Below, piece by piece: positions 1-9,989 of a DNA stretch of 64,000 bases. Origin of the DNA: Apiosordaria backusii (taxonomy: Eukaryota; Ascomycota; Sordariomycetes; Sordariales; Lasiosphaeriaceae); the NCBI GenBank assembly GCA_030549205.1, contig JAUKTV010000001.1, positions 496,001-560,000 on the forward strand, read 5' to 3'. A program made the position numbers and the translations under genes. The first letter of the stretch is position 1. Every line of letters begins with the position of its first letter. Below the pieces are notes generated by a model that was not told the DNA's origin, searched no databases, and worked only from the letters and a program-made list of their open reading frames with translations.

Positions 1-1
1 C

Positions 2-997
2 GCTGCCACCCTCAAGAACAAGACTCCGTCAACCGACGAGGCGCTGGGCAAGGTCAAGGATGTTTGCTACTCGTATGCCGTCTGGGTGCCAGGAGGTCGT
101 CAATATGTCGACGTGGTCTTCAAGGATATTGATGACATTCGTGAGGCGAACCAAGACGAGGTCGATAAGCTCGTTGCCGAGGCATACAAGGAGTTCCAGA
201 ACATCACCGCTGCCGGCCTGAGCCTGGACGCTGCCTCTCGGAGTTGGGAGGCCCTCCAAAGATTGAGCCAGAGAATTGCCACGTTGAGCGCCAATGCGTC
301 GGACCAATTACTCGATAACCATCCTCAGCTCAAGGAGAAGTTTGGCGGCTCTTTTGAGACGCTGAAGCAGCTGGGCTCGCAATATGGGCCCGAGGCCAAG
401 AAGGTCGCGGACGACACTTGGAAGGAGGTGAACATCATCATCAAGGGTGGATTTACTGCCGAGAATGCCGACAAGGTGCGCAAGTTGGTCGAGGAGAAGA
501 CACAACAGGTGCGCAAGATGGGCGACCAGGTCTGGGACAAGGGGTTGGAGAAGGCCAAGCCTTATCTTGACAAGAGCCCCGCGGTTAGAGATCTGATCAA
601 CAACAACAAGGATGTCCTCAAGCAAGGGAACGCGTCCGAGCTCTTCTCCAAGATCCAGAGTCTGACGGAGAGCGGCGACTCTAAGAAGCTGGAGGACTAT
701 GTGAAGCAGGCGGTGGACAAGGCCAAGCAGTCTGGGAACAAGGGCCAGAGCTGGGCTAGCTCTCTAGTGGGCGGTGGGACTGGCTTTGGAGTACTGGGCC
801 AGTTCTTCGATTCATCATCAGAGGGCGTGACAGAGAAGGTCAAGGACAACATTGGTGTCCTGTCTGAGGTGTATAAGAAGCACTCGGATGAGGGCCAGAA
901 GCTCTTGGAAGAGACCAAGGAGGACCTGCGCAAGTTGCTGGAGGAGAAGGCCAAGAAGGCCCAAAAGATTGCCGAGGCTGCTTCCAAGGGCAAATGA
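2..997 (+). CDS. Coiled-coil hypothetical protein, 5' truncated
   Basis: The frame is open from the left edge and stops with TGA at 995-997, giving at least 331 codons, so the true start lies outside the window. The protein is rich in Lys, Glu, Asp and Ala, with long amphipathic helices throughout and a Lys/Glu/Ala-rich C-terminal helix ending in KGK. I see no membrane segment or catalytic motif in the visible part. The only less helical stretch is a Gly/Ser-rich loop around nucleotides 755-830. It resembles apolipoprotein-like or tropomyosin-like helical-bundle proteins, but I do not recognise a named family and assign no function. Codon use is like the neighbouring genes. The coding call is solid because of the long open frame; the product is unknown. 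Confidence 0.85.
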   Translation, partial: AATLKNKTPSTDEALGKVKDVCYSYAVWVPGGRQYVDVVFKDIDDIREANQDEVDKLVAEAYKEFQNITAAGLSLDAASRSWEALQRLSQRIATLSANASDQLLDNHPQLKEKFGGSFETLKQLGSQYGPEAKKVADDTWKEVNIIIKGGFTAENADKVRKLVEEKTQQVRKMGDQVWDKGLEKAKPYLDKSPAVRDLINNNKDVLKQGNASELFSKIQSLTESGDSKKLEDYVKQAVDKAKQSGNKGQSWASSLVGGGTGFGVLGQFFDSSSEGVTEKVKDNIGVLSEVYKKHSDEGQKLLEETKEDLRKLLEEKAKKAQKIAEAASKGK

Positions 998-1851
998 GCT
1001 GGTCTCAGTGAGCCGTATGGACTGGGAGAGAGCTGTAATTGTATGATAGCATGAACCTAGACTTGTGTTAATAGCCTCGAAGCCAGTAATAATATTACCT
1101 TATTATCTGAAGCACATTGGTATTTGTACCAGTATTTATCTGTACACGTTGTACACATCTCGTGTCTTTTTTGAGTTCACAGTGCCCGAGGGGAAAAGAG
1201 GTCCTCAATACTGCCTAGGTAGGCGTACGCCAATCTCACATATTCATTCCAGAGGGGCACGCGTCCAGTGGTTGCGTTTCTAAGCTTTTCAGGTCTGATG
1301 CCCTCCCCAGGTCTCATTCACGTTTTGATTGAAACCTCGGCGACTGAGCACAGTTTCCTTCATCCCTAAAGTCCTTCAAAATAAAAAGCACAACTTTCTG
1401 TTCCGAGCAATTAAACATTGCTTCGATCTCGTCGTCCGCAACTATCTCGTCAGTGACGAGGATATCATATTTGCCTTCAATTCAAAGATATGGTGAAAAT
1501 ATCTGTATCAGGGTTGTCTGTGCCATTAAGAGACCCGGGGAGTTATTTCTGCAGCTTGCACAGAGGGCGGAGGGAGGGGCGGAGGGACTCCAGCTCCCCG
1601 CATTCATCCTTTCACGGTGGTTGCATGTTAAAAGCCCGAGGTGGCCCCACCTCTCGCCAAGCATCCCGTCTGCAGTGTAAACATCATGACGACGAGTCTA
1701 CGCCAGAAAGAAGTCAGCCGCTGCAGCGTCCATGCGCTTTACATCTCCATCGCTTGGTTGACGTCCCAAATAGGTGCTCGTATCCAGTCTGTTCGATGCA
1801 AGAGCTAATCCACAGCATACTACGCCCTCCAGATACCGACCTTCCAGCAAG
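998..1851. other. Intergenic region: terminator of the coiled-coil gene and promoter of the LanC-like gene
   Basis: No convincing gene. The first part is A/T-rich, with several AATAAT/TTATTA stretches suitable for 3'-end formation. A CCTAGGTA-type motif lies at 1214-1221. Short open frames here have no recognisable protein features. Confidence 0.5.
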
Positions 1852-3186
1852 ATGGCGTACCATCCTTCCTCTCCGTCTTCCATGTCCTCGTCGGTGCCGA
1901 GCCCCACCGCGGCCGTGATGAGGCAGGCTGGTTTCTCTCCGCCCAAGAAGCGCTACATTGAGGTTCCGTCCGAGAACCTCCTCGACGTCGGCGAGACCAA
2001 CACCTATCTGATGGGCGCGCTCGAAGACATCATCGTCAACTTCCCCCCTCGCAGTCGATACCCGCACGAAGCCCTCCAGGGGCTCTGGTCCGGCCCCACC
2101 GGCATCGCGTACCTGCTGCTACAGGTCAGCGCCAGGGCGCCAGATTTAGTCGTGTCCGGCCAGCCGGCCATTCACTGGGCGCAATGTTATATCGCTGGAT
2201 CCAGGGGACACAATCTGCGGCTGGGAAGCCATGGGTGCGGGGTCTCGGATGAAAGGCTGGCGTTTGAAGCTGTCAGGGCTGCACTGACCAAGGATCTTCG
2301 ACATGTCAGGGACTTTGTGGCAACTGTGGAGCAGGTCGCCGCTGTGGCCGAGTTTCCAGACGAGAACTTGTATGGGAGGGCAGGGACGCTATATCTACTT
2401 AGAATGGTTAAGCATTGGGTGGGCGCCGATGTGTGTGGCAAGATTATTGACCCCGCCGTGGCCGAGATTGCGAATACCATTCTCAACAATGGGCTGGGTT
2501 CTTCAGGGAAAAGTGGTAGTCCTGCGGAGCAGGGACGGGCGAGATGGAAGTGGCACGGGCAGAGGTATTTGGGGGCAGCGCATGGAGATATTGGAATCAT
2601 CACACAGCTAGTTCTGTCTATGCCGGAGTTGGCAGATAGGGTGGAGGCCGCTCTGGAAAGACTGTTGATGATGCAGCAACACGATGGGAACTGGCCCAGC
2701 AGCGAGGATCACGCGAACCCTGGGAAAGGTCTCGTGCAGTTTTGTCATGGAGCCCCCGGGTTCGTGGTGTCGCTTTGCTCGTTACGGCAGTATTTCCCAC
2801 GATTACACGGCAGGATTGACGCGGCCTTAAGCAGGGCAAGGCAATGCATCTGGAAGCACGGGCTGTTGAAGAAGGAGCCGAATCTGTGTCATGGGATATT
2901 TGGGAATGCTTTGTTTGTACCCCTGGAGAGTGTTGAGTGGCAGAGCAAACAAGCTGACGTGAGTAGATGCTTACCCGATGGTCCACAACGACAACACTTC
3001 CTTGCAGTCGCTACACCCGAGAATGTAGCGCATATGAAGAGCTCAGATCCAACAGGGACAGTGTTTGAAAGGGCAGATTATGGACGGTCATACTCAACCT
3101 TGACCAGCTATGCACCCTGTGCTGTTTGGACATGGTTAGTGGCAAGGGAGCCTGACCCGATCATTATGGGATACAACGATGTATAG
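1852..3186 (+). CDS. LanC-like (LANCL) zinc protein
   Basis: A 444-residue protein of the eukaryotic LanC-like family, an alpha/alpha-toroid zinc protein related to bacterial lanthionine cyclases. Eukaryotic members are glutathione-binding, and at least some add glutathione to dehydroamino acids in proteins. Zinc ligands are visible as Cys298 in FCHGAPG and Cys346-His347 in LCHGIFG, and the conserved AAHGD motif has His244. The C-terminus has the fungal signature HFLAVATPE followed by YSTLTSY. I chose the ATG at 1852 because of its strong context (AAG ATG G); the frame is open upstream to 1774, but that extension looks unlike a protein. A GTGAGT...CAG pair at 2959-3007 would cause a frameshift, so the gene is read as intronless. 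Probably cytosolic. No nearby lantibiotic-type gene was seen. Confidence 0.88.
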   Translation: MAYHPSSPSSMSSSVPSPTAAVMRQAGFSPPKKRYIEVPSENLLDVGETNTYLMGALEDIIVNFPPRSRYPHEALQGLWSGPTGIAYLLLQVSARAPDLVVSGQPAIHWAQCYIAGSRGHNLRLGSHGCGVSDERLAFEAVRAALTKDLRHVRDFVATVEQVAAVAEFPDENLYGRAGTLYLLRMVKHWVGADVCGKIIDPAVAEIANTILNNGLGSSGKSGSPAEQGRARWKWHGQRYLGAAHGDIGIITQLVLSMPELADRVEAALERLLMMQQHDGNWPSSEDHANPGKGLVQFCHGAPGFVVSLCSLRQYFPRLHGRIDAALSRARQCIWKHGLLKKEPNLCHGIFGNALFVPLESVEWQSKQADVSRCLPDGPQRQHFLAVATPENVAHMKSSDPTGTVFERADYGRSYSTLTSYAPCAVWTWLVAREPDPIIMGYNDV

Positions 3187-4222
3187 CGCCATAGGACATT
3201 CAGGACCACTCAACGACCCACTTTGGAATAGGGATTTGGGGTATTGATAAGTCGTTCATTTGGGGGTTCAGGGGTTCAGGGGCCGAGCTTAAAAATCAGG
3301 AGTTCGGGAATATGTTCATCCTCACAGCATTCAGTGCTTGGATTGTAATCCTATCTGCTTTTGAAATCCACTCTCTTGCCTTGTCCTATTCCTGTAGCTG
3401 AGTACCTAGCTCAACCACATATGATGACCCTGTCCATCTTCGGTTCCGTGGACTTTGGTCGTCGTCCCACTGAAATTTGTTGTTTACGTGACTTGACTTT
3501 GTTTATTGTAGGCTGTTAGCTTTCCGACCTTGGTAATAAGTTAAAGATGAAAGAGGGACAGACTGACCGTATATCTAGTACATATGGCATCATCGAGTCG
3601 ATCTTCGTGCCTGAATCATGTGCCAAGAGATCGAGACTATCACGATACCAGCAAGGACGGCAAATGTAATAATAACTGGGAGGTGAAGGACGATCATTGT
3701 AATTGTAGCTCGATCATAACTTGAATGAAGAAACGGCGATGGTGAGGAAGAAAAGAGTTGGGTGCTAGGTAGCCGGACAAAAAGATAGATGAGAATCGGG
3801 TTTCAGGTTTGAGTCTGATATTGTGGGAAGCTGAGCAAGATATATGATATCCCGCTGGTAATATGGCATTGCACTCTACCCCTACGATCGGGGTGTGGCC
3901 CAGCTTTTTTCGGACGCCCCTGACATTAGTTTGTCCACAATCATCTTCCTTCGTCACCACCAACACGCATATCCGTCCCAAATATCCTGCAGTTGTGTAG
4001 GTAACTTCGGAGAAGAACAACAGCTCTGAGCTCCACAGCAGCTTCTCGATAAGAAGGCGCTATCTCGCATTCCTCGCAAATAAGCCCCTGAGTTGAGCCC
4101 CTGGGTGAGGCCTTGACGGTTCAGCCCTGTAACTTGAAGTGTACGATGTTCCTTGACAAGGTTTGTTGCAAAGAGTCTTCCATGTGTAACGTAGTGTTGC
4201 TGGGCTTGATCCTCGGCATCAG

Positions 4223-4237
4223 CCGAACACGCGTGTT
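4223..4237. promoter_or_regulatory. Palindrome CCGAACACGCGTGTT, copy 1
   Basis: A perfect 12-bp palindrome AACACGCGTGTT preceded by CCG, containing the ACGCGT (MluI cell-cycle box) core. It lies about 185 bp upstream of the Zn2Cys6 gene start. An identical 15-mer occurs 147 bp downstream. A role as a regulator binding site is inference. Confidence 0.45.
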
Positions 4238-4369
4238 GGCTTACCGAACACACACAGAGAAACCAGACGGAAATGGAGCAGATCCTGGTAGAGATGTGGG
4301 GGCTCAAGCTGCTGTGCCACCCCTGTTGAAGATATTAAAGCTGCAAAATGGATGGTCAATCTCCCAAGA

Positions 4370-4384
4370 CCGAACACGCGTGTT
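4370..4384. promoter_or_regulatory. Palindrome CCGAACACGCGTGTT, copy 2
   Basis: Second identical 15-mer, ending 38 bp before the ATG at 4423, so it probably sits in the core promoter or 5' leader. Exact duplication of a palindrome in one promoter suggests a dimeric regulator, possibly autoregulation. This is inference. Confidence 0.45.
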
Positions 4385-4422
4385 CCATCGTTTCTAGCGC
4401 CCGCTTCCTGATACGAAATACG

Positions 4423-5784
4423 ATGCGGCGCCGAGGCCACAAAAAATCCACGCGTGGGTGTGTGCAATGGTAGGTAGGAAAACACCATTCATGCTTGCGG
4501 CAAAACTGATTACCTACCTTAACTGACCATCGGTACACACAGTAAATTGCGTCATGTGAAGGCATGCGTCTACACCACGTTATTTAACGATGAAAATGGT
4601 GGGCTAACCTCGATCGGACTGCTTAGTGTGACGAAGGCCGCCCAGCATGTTCGCTCTGTACTGTCTCAGACCGGAAGTGCAGCTTTACGTCTGGAGCCCC
4701 AACAGATAGCACTAGCACTTCCACAGCTTTCCAGTCTAAATCTACCAGTCCCGGCAGTTTTTCATCGTCCAATATCGCCCACCAGGAGACTTCCATACCA
4801 CCGTCGGATAAAGGTCGTGGCTTACATAGCGCAGCCCCTAGTGACGCACTCAATCTCCATCATCTTCACCTCCTGATTCACTTGACGTCCTCCAAAGACA
4901 TCTTCGACTTCGGGGCCACCCATCATCGAGCGACCGAGAACTCAGCAGCCCTCGCGTTGGCCTTAAAAAAGGGTCTTGAAGCACCCTACCTTCTCTACCA
5001 ACTCCTCGCCTTCTCGGCTCGTCACCTTGCACACCTCCACCCTTCCCAATCGCAAACCTACCTTGAGCAAGCCATAACTCTGCAGACGCAGGGTGTCTCC
5101 CTCTTCAACGTTGCCCAACTACGCCAAGTCGACGAGTCCAATTGCGTGTGCTTCCTGATCTACTCCGGCATTCTCGGCCACCACCTGCTAGCCGATGCTC
5201 TGTCTCTCCGCGACCGACCTCTCGATGACTTCCTTGCTCAGTACGCTCGGTGCGCAAGCCTTCATCGAGGAGTAAGAATGATAGCGGTGTCATCTTGGCC
5301 TCTGCTCATGGAGGAGTCGGAGCTGGTCGGGATGCTGTCTTGGAGCCAGGGGTTCATGACGCGAGAGCCGCATGGTCAGCAGTGCTCTTTAATCACAGAG
5401 ATGGTAGAGGCATCCGCTTCGTTGGACAGGAATGAAAAAGAGGCGTGTCACGAGGCGATCAAGTTCCTTCAGGTAGGATTCGACTCGGTTTTATCTGCGG
5501 ATTGGGAGGAGCATGGGAGAGAGGCAGGGAGCAAAGGGAATAAGCATCAGATGACGTATTCGTGGTCGGTCGTGGTGCCGCCTGAGTTTATGGTGTTGAT
5601 GGCTGACAAGCGGCCCGAGGCATTGGTGGTGCTGGGATATTTTTGTGTGCTGCTGCACCATGCGAGGGAGATATGGCAGGTCAGAGACGCGGGGAGGTAT
5701 GTTTTTGGGTTGGTTGATGGCTTCCTTGATGAGAAATGGAGGTGTTGGCTTGACTGGCCGCGGGAGATCATGACAAGCGATTAG
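4423..5784 (+). CDS. Zn2Cys6 fungal transcription factor, UPC2-like C-terminal region
   Basis: Exons 4423-4469, 4543-4561 and 4627-5784 join into 407 residues. The first exon begins MRRRGHKKSTRGC, and splicing completes a textbook zinc cluster with Cys13, 16, 23, 30, 33 and 40 (C-x2-C-x6-C-x6-C-x2-C-x6-C). Intron 1 (73 nt) is GT-AG and splits the codon of Cys16. Intron 2 (65 nt) has a GC donor after the HVK codons, a CTAAC branch site and a TAG acceptor directly before the Cys23 codon. A Ser/Thr/Pro-rich linker follows. The rest is the fungal regulator middle region (LLAFSARHLAHLHP) and ends with a WRCWLDWP signature seen in sterol-uptake-control-type factors. A nuclear DNA-binding regulator is expected; targets are unknown. 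If intron 2 were wrong, the cluster would be lost. Confidence 0.85.
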
Positions 5785-6163
5785 CTCTGTTGGTGTCATG
5801 TTAACCATAACTCGAACGTGATTCCGGGGTTGACTGCCGAGAGCCCCAGCGTGCCAGTGGACATCCGTTAAATCCGAGAATGTTACCTAAAGATCGCCCC
5901 CTCCTTGTTCGCGACCAGTTGGCTTACATACCTGGTAGCTTATCTCGAATGCCGCAGATGAATAGTCGCCCTGGCCCCGCTGTAGGTGGCCGATTGGTAA
6001 TAAGAGGAGGCATCTTTAACTACCGAACGTATTAGATCACAGCTTTTGGATATTGCAACAAGGCACCGGCGTCAAATACCTTATAAAGAGGCTGTGTATC
6101 GGGCCAATCCATTTTTCAACTCAACATCAAGCAACCGCCTCACCCAATTTCCAAAATCATCTC
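5785..6163. other. Intergenic promoter region of the short-chain dehydrogenase
   Basis: No gene. A TATAAAG-like sequence near 6082-6088 is followed by a C/A-rich leader up to the ATG at 6164, which fits a compact fungal promoter. Confidence 0.45.
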
Positions 6164-7272
6164 ATGGCATCCCAATACAATGCCGAAACGACTGGCTCTG
6201 AGCTAGTCACTGAACTCGCGCCTCAGATCAAAGGCAAAGTCATTTTGACCACTGGGGTCTCACCCAACTCCCTCGGCGCGCAATTCGTTGAGATCATCGC
6301 AGCAGCCGAGCCCGCTCTTCTCATCTTGACGGGCCGTAACACGACCAAGTCGCAACAGACCGCCGATGCCATCGCCAAAGCCCACCCTGACGTTAAAACC
6401 CGCGTCTTGAAGCTTGACCTGGGCTCCCTGGCTTCAGTCCGGGAAGGTGCTGCCGAAGTCAATTCTTGGGACGACGTGTCGCACGTCGATGTCCTGGTCA
6501 ATAATGCCGGAATTATGGCTGTGCCATTCGCGTTGACCCCTGATGGCTACGAAAGCCAATACGCTACCAACCATCTCGGCCACTTCCTCTTTTCCAACTT
6601 GATCATCGGCAAGCTTTTAAAGAGCAGTGAACCAAGGCTGGTTAGCGTTAGCAGTGATGCCCACCGTTTCAGCCCGGTCAGATTTGAGGACAACGACTTT
6701 CATGTCAGCGTTGCAGTGTGAATGAAAATAAGGGACATCTGCTGATGTATGTATAGGGCGGTGAGAATTACAACAAGTGGAGTGCCTATGGCCAGTCCAA
6801 GACAGCCAACATGCTCATGGCTCTATCCTTGGCCGAGAAGCTGGGCAAGAAGGGGCTGGTAGCTGTGAGCTTGCACCCTGGTGTCATTGGTACCAACTTG
6901 GGCGACTTTGTTGACTGGACTGGCGGTGATGTTGAGTTGTTGAGTACGTTTCCTTTAGTCGCCAATGAGCTATTTCCCGAATCCTGATATGATCTGACAT
7001 TGCGAACAGACTCCATCGACAGAGCTTTGGGTAACAGGGAAGCTTGGGAAGATGGCTTCAAGTGGAAGACCCATGACCAGGGCGTGGCGACCCATGTCTT
7101 TGCAGCTTTCCATCCCAGCCTGAAAGATCACAACGGTGCCTACCTCCAAGACGCGCATGTTGCCGATCCCTGGATTGAGACCGTGAAGCCATGGGGTACC
7201 AGTCCAGTTGAGGCTGAGAGGCTTTGGAAGCTCAGTGAGGAGCAGGTCGGACAGGAGTTCACATACAACTGA
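6164..7272 (+). CDS. Short-chain dehydrogenase/reductase
   Basis: Exons 6164-6703, 6757-6943 and 7010-7272 give 329 residues. This is an NAD(P)-dependent oxidoreductase of the retinol-dehydrogenase/WW-oxidoreductase-like SDR branch. Visible features are a cofactor loop TTGVSPNSLG near residues 29-38, the NNAGIMA motif, NHLGHF, VSSDAH, and the catalytic pair Tyr191 and Lys195 in AYGQSKTAN, followed by LHPGVIGTNL. Intron 1 (53 nt, donor GTCAGC) and intron 2 (66 nt, GTACGT) restore continuity. An alternative in-frame donor at 6716 would add four residues but leave a 41-nt intron, so it is less likely. The ATG at 6164 was chosen because the frame upstream looks non-coding. The substrate cannot be deduced. 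Confidence 0.87.
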
Positions 7273-8992
7273 ACCCATCAGAGGATAAGTATCTAAGAAG
7301 AGTTAATTTTGGTATATGAAGCCTGGAGATAACAACCGTGGATGTAACGTCGGTGACAGGGTAGGCAGGCAACGGATGGAGCTGAAAAGGAGACCGTATA
7401 GGGAGAATGATCAACTAAGGCCAGGTTTTTACTTGCAGAGAGTGAGACAATGAATGGTAGAGATAACTCCAACTTCACTTTGACCAATCCTATCTCTCGG
7501 CCAAACGGGCCTCGATTTCCTCTTCTGGATATGCTTGAGCGTGCCGAGCTGTATCTGACCAGGTTTTGGTTCTGCCCCGAAGTAACAGAAGACGTCAATT
7601 ACTTCCTTTCCTTCAATGCGGGCTGCAGCATTGGCACCAGGCTCTGGATGTGCCTTGCATTTTTAAATGAAGTGTACCCAATGTGACCTCCCTTGAGATC
7701 TTCCGTACGTTGGTATGTGTGCTGCATTTTGCCCCTTCATCCACCCTGCCTCCCACGTCAAGGCGAACCCCAAATCTCATCTCCACGTATAGGACAGCGC
7801 CGTTGTTACCTGCCGGATAAATCTTCAGAACTACTCACTCGCTACAGATGTGTGCGTCTCATTCGGTTGATAGCCCTATAGATATCGGGCCATTCAAAAC
7901 TGGGCGAGTGCGTTTGTCCTCGTCACAGTCGTAACGACCGATCAATGCACCGCTGTGAAGAGTCGTGCTGTTGATTGGTCTCAAATGTGCCCACTATCGA
8001 CCATTTAACACGCTAGGCATAATTGTTTTGTTGCTGTGGCGAGCTTCCAACTTGAATCCAGGCACAAGTGACGTCGATCGCCAAGACCTTGTGTTCTGGA
8101 ACCGAACCCTCCCAGTGATACGTCGGGGCTTATGCTGTGCGTCATGACTACGGTTCCAGCTGCACGACCGATGAGTCTCGGGGATTATGCTCCCCTATAC
8201 CCGGTCCCGGCACCAATGATCTAGTTGGCCGTTGGTGGGTACCATCCCCTTTCTATCCTTCCCTACGTGCCTGAGTGAGCGGCACACCCAGATCCTCGGA
8301 TGATGTCGTGCTTCTTTTGCAGAAAGAGGCTCGTCTTTTGTGGCGCGGGCTGCCTCCTGAATATTTCAGAGTGTGTAAACAAATACAAGATCCCATTGAC
8401 GACCTTTGAGCATCACTTGCCACCCCAAGCCACAGGTTGAACACTCCCCGCAGGTTTCGGGTGGCTTCAGGGCGACTAAGAACTCGTCAACCGAGTTATA
8501 TTACCAGATTTATAGCACCCTTGTAATCAAGATCATCGGTGCCATAGCAATTGAGATAACCTTGCTGTGGCTTGCTTTTTCCCTTGTCTCCAGCCCCAGG
8601 TTCGCGTAGCATTGTTCTTCCTTGTGACGCCATAACCATGTCCTGGATGTTTGTAACTGGTCCTGGGCGGGTTTCGGCACGATACAGGCATAGATTGAAG
8701 ATGACGATGATTCTACCAACAGCGCATTGCTCCTATAGTGTAGAACAGTTGCCGATACCTACCTAGGTACCTTGATATGAACGCCGAAAGGGCGACGGGA
8801 ATGCAACACCGCCATCTATAAAGATGCTGCTTTCTCACTCCATCTGAACAACCCTCCTCTCTACTTCAGACACTCAAGCATCTACCTAAGCAAGCAAAGC
8901 CCATACCAGCTCCACAACATTCTTCAACATCAAGTTCCACAACTACTGTACCACTTCCACACCAAGTCCAATCTCAACGCAGATCCATCAAA
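7273..8992. other. Long intergenic region with hydrophobin promoter
   Basis: About 1.7 kb without a convincing gene. A 78-codon frame at 7450-7686 has no recognisable features. The downstream end holds a CTAGGTAC motif near 8763, a TATA box and a C/A-rich leader for the hydrophobin gene. Confidence 0.5.
8817..8822 (+). promoter_or_regulatory. TATA box of the hydrophobin gene
   Basis: TATAAA lies about 170 bp upstream of the hydrophobin ATG and is followed by a C/T- and C/A-rich leader, the usual layout of a strongly expressed fungal gene. Confidence 0.6.
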
Positions 8993-9424
8993 ATGAAGTT
9001 CACTCTCGCCATCGCCGCCGCCGTCTTCACCGGCATTGTCTCTGCCCTCCCCGCGAAGGAGGTTGAGTCTCGCCAGGTGCCTTACATTCCCTGCAGCGGC
9101 CTCTACGGCTCGGCCCAGTGCTGTGCTACCGACGTCCTCGGTCTTGTCAACCTTGACTGTGGTCAGCGTACGTTCTGACAGTTCCTGTCTTTTCCCATAT
9201 CTCAAGCTAACATCTCACGACTTCCCAGCCCCTGTTACCCCCACTGACGCTGATAACTTCAGCGCCGTTTGCTCTGCCATCGGCCAGCGTGCCCGCTGCT
9301 GCGCTCTCCCTGTCGTAAGTTACTTTTGTCAAATGCCTTGTATGAGCACCGGGCTAACAGAGGAACACATCAATAGCTCGACCAGGGTGTGCTCTGCGAA
9401 ACCCCCGCCGGTGTTCAGCCCTAA
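8993..9424 (+). CDS. Class II hydrophobin
   Basis: Exons 8993-9167, 9229-9314 and 9377-9424 give 102 residues. Hydrophobins are small secreted amphipathic proteins that self-assemble at air-water interfaces and coat hyphae or spores. The N-terminus is a signal peptide ending near VSALP. The eight cysteines lie at 34, 43, 44, 56, 73, 82, 83 and 94, spaced C-x8-CC-x11-C-x16-C-x8-CC-x10-C, the class II pattern. CCATDVLGLVNLDC and the C-terminal CETPAG are typical. Both introns (61 and 62 nt) are GT-AG and sit where class II hydrophobin genes commonly have them. A TATA box and a pyrimidine-rich leader suggest strong regulated expression. It could be cerato-ulmin-like or HFB-like; sequence alone does not decide. 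Confidence 0.95.
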
Positions 9425-9989
9425 GGGACTTGCCCAAAACACGATACAAGAAGTAGGAGGTGGTCTTTGTTGGGTATAAGGCTTTTTGTGTTTTCTTGAT
9501 TACTTGGGCTTTTCTTGGACTTTCCTTTTGAGCGTCAGTTATAGAGTGGATTTGGTGTGTCATGGAATAAAAATGTTGTACTATTAGCCGTATCATTCTT
9601 GTCAATCAACAACGCTCCTTTGACTCCTCGTCTTGTTGTGCGAATGAGTACCTGACTTGGCCTTGAAACGCAGGGACCATGTCTTGTTGGTTACATGTCT
9701 ATCTGCCCAAGGCATATTTTCATTGGGTCAATGTGTGAACGCCTTTTGGAGTGCCAATGTGGCTGTGGCAGAATGGGATTAGCGGGGGCTGTACCTCCCT
9801 AACTTCAGTATCAGCCCTCCCCAATCTGTTGACCTTGTCTGGGCGGAGGCCGCACTTCTTCTGAGGGAGAGACTTTGATAAAAATACTGGAAGAATTGTT
9901 TACTGCCCATTGTTTTACCTTGCAACAGGGCAATCAAACACTATATATATTACATTTTTACTCAACACTTCAAGACGAATACCGTCATT
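9425..9989. other. Intergenic region
   Basis: Holds the hydrophobin 3' region and the promoter of the next gene. A TATATATA run at about 9944-9951 lies some 40 bp before the ATG at 9990. No gene seen. Confidence 0.5.

Larger units (their letters stand above)
3187..4422. other. Intergenic region with promoter of the Zn2Cys6 gene
   Basis: No supported gene in 1.2 kb. Small open frames on both strands lack conserved features. The region contains a GTACCTAG motif near 3412 and two copies of a 12-bp palindrome close to the downstream start codon (listed separately). Confidence 0.5.

Noticed and set aside
2959..3007. GTGAGT...TTGCAG pair in the LanC-like gene that could be a 49-nt intron
   Set aside because: Removing it shifts the frame and gives an early stop, whereas the unspliced reading continues into the conserved C-terminal motif.
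7450..7686. 78-codon plus-strand frame in the long intergenic region
   Set aside because: No recognisable motif, no splice partner and no promoter evidence.
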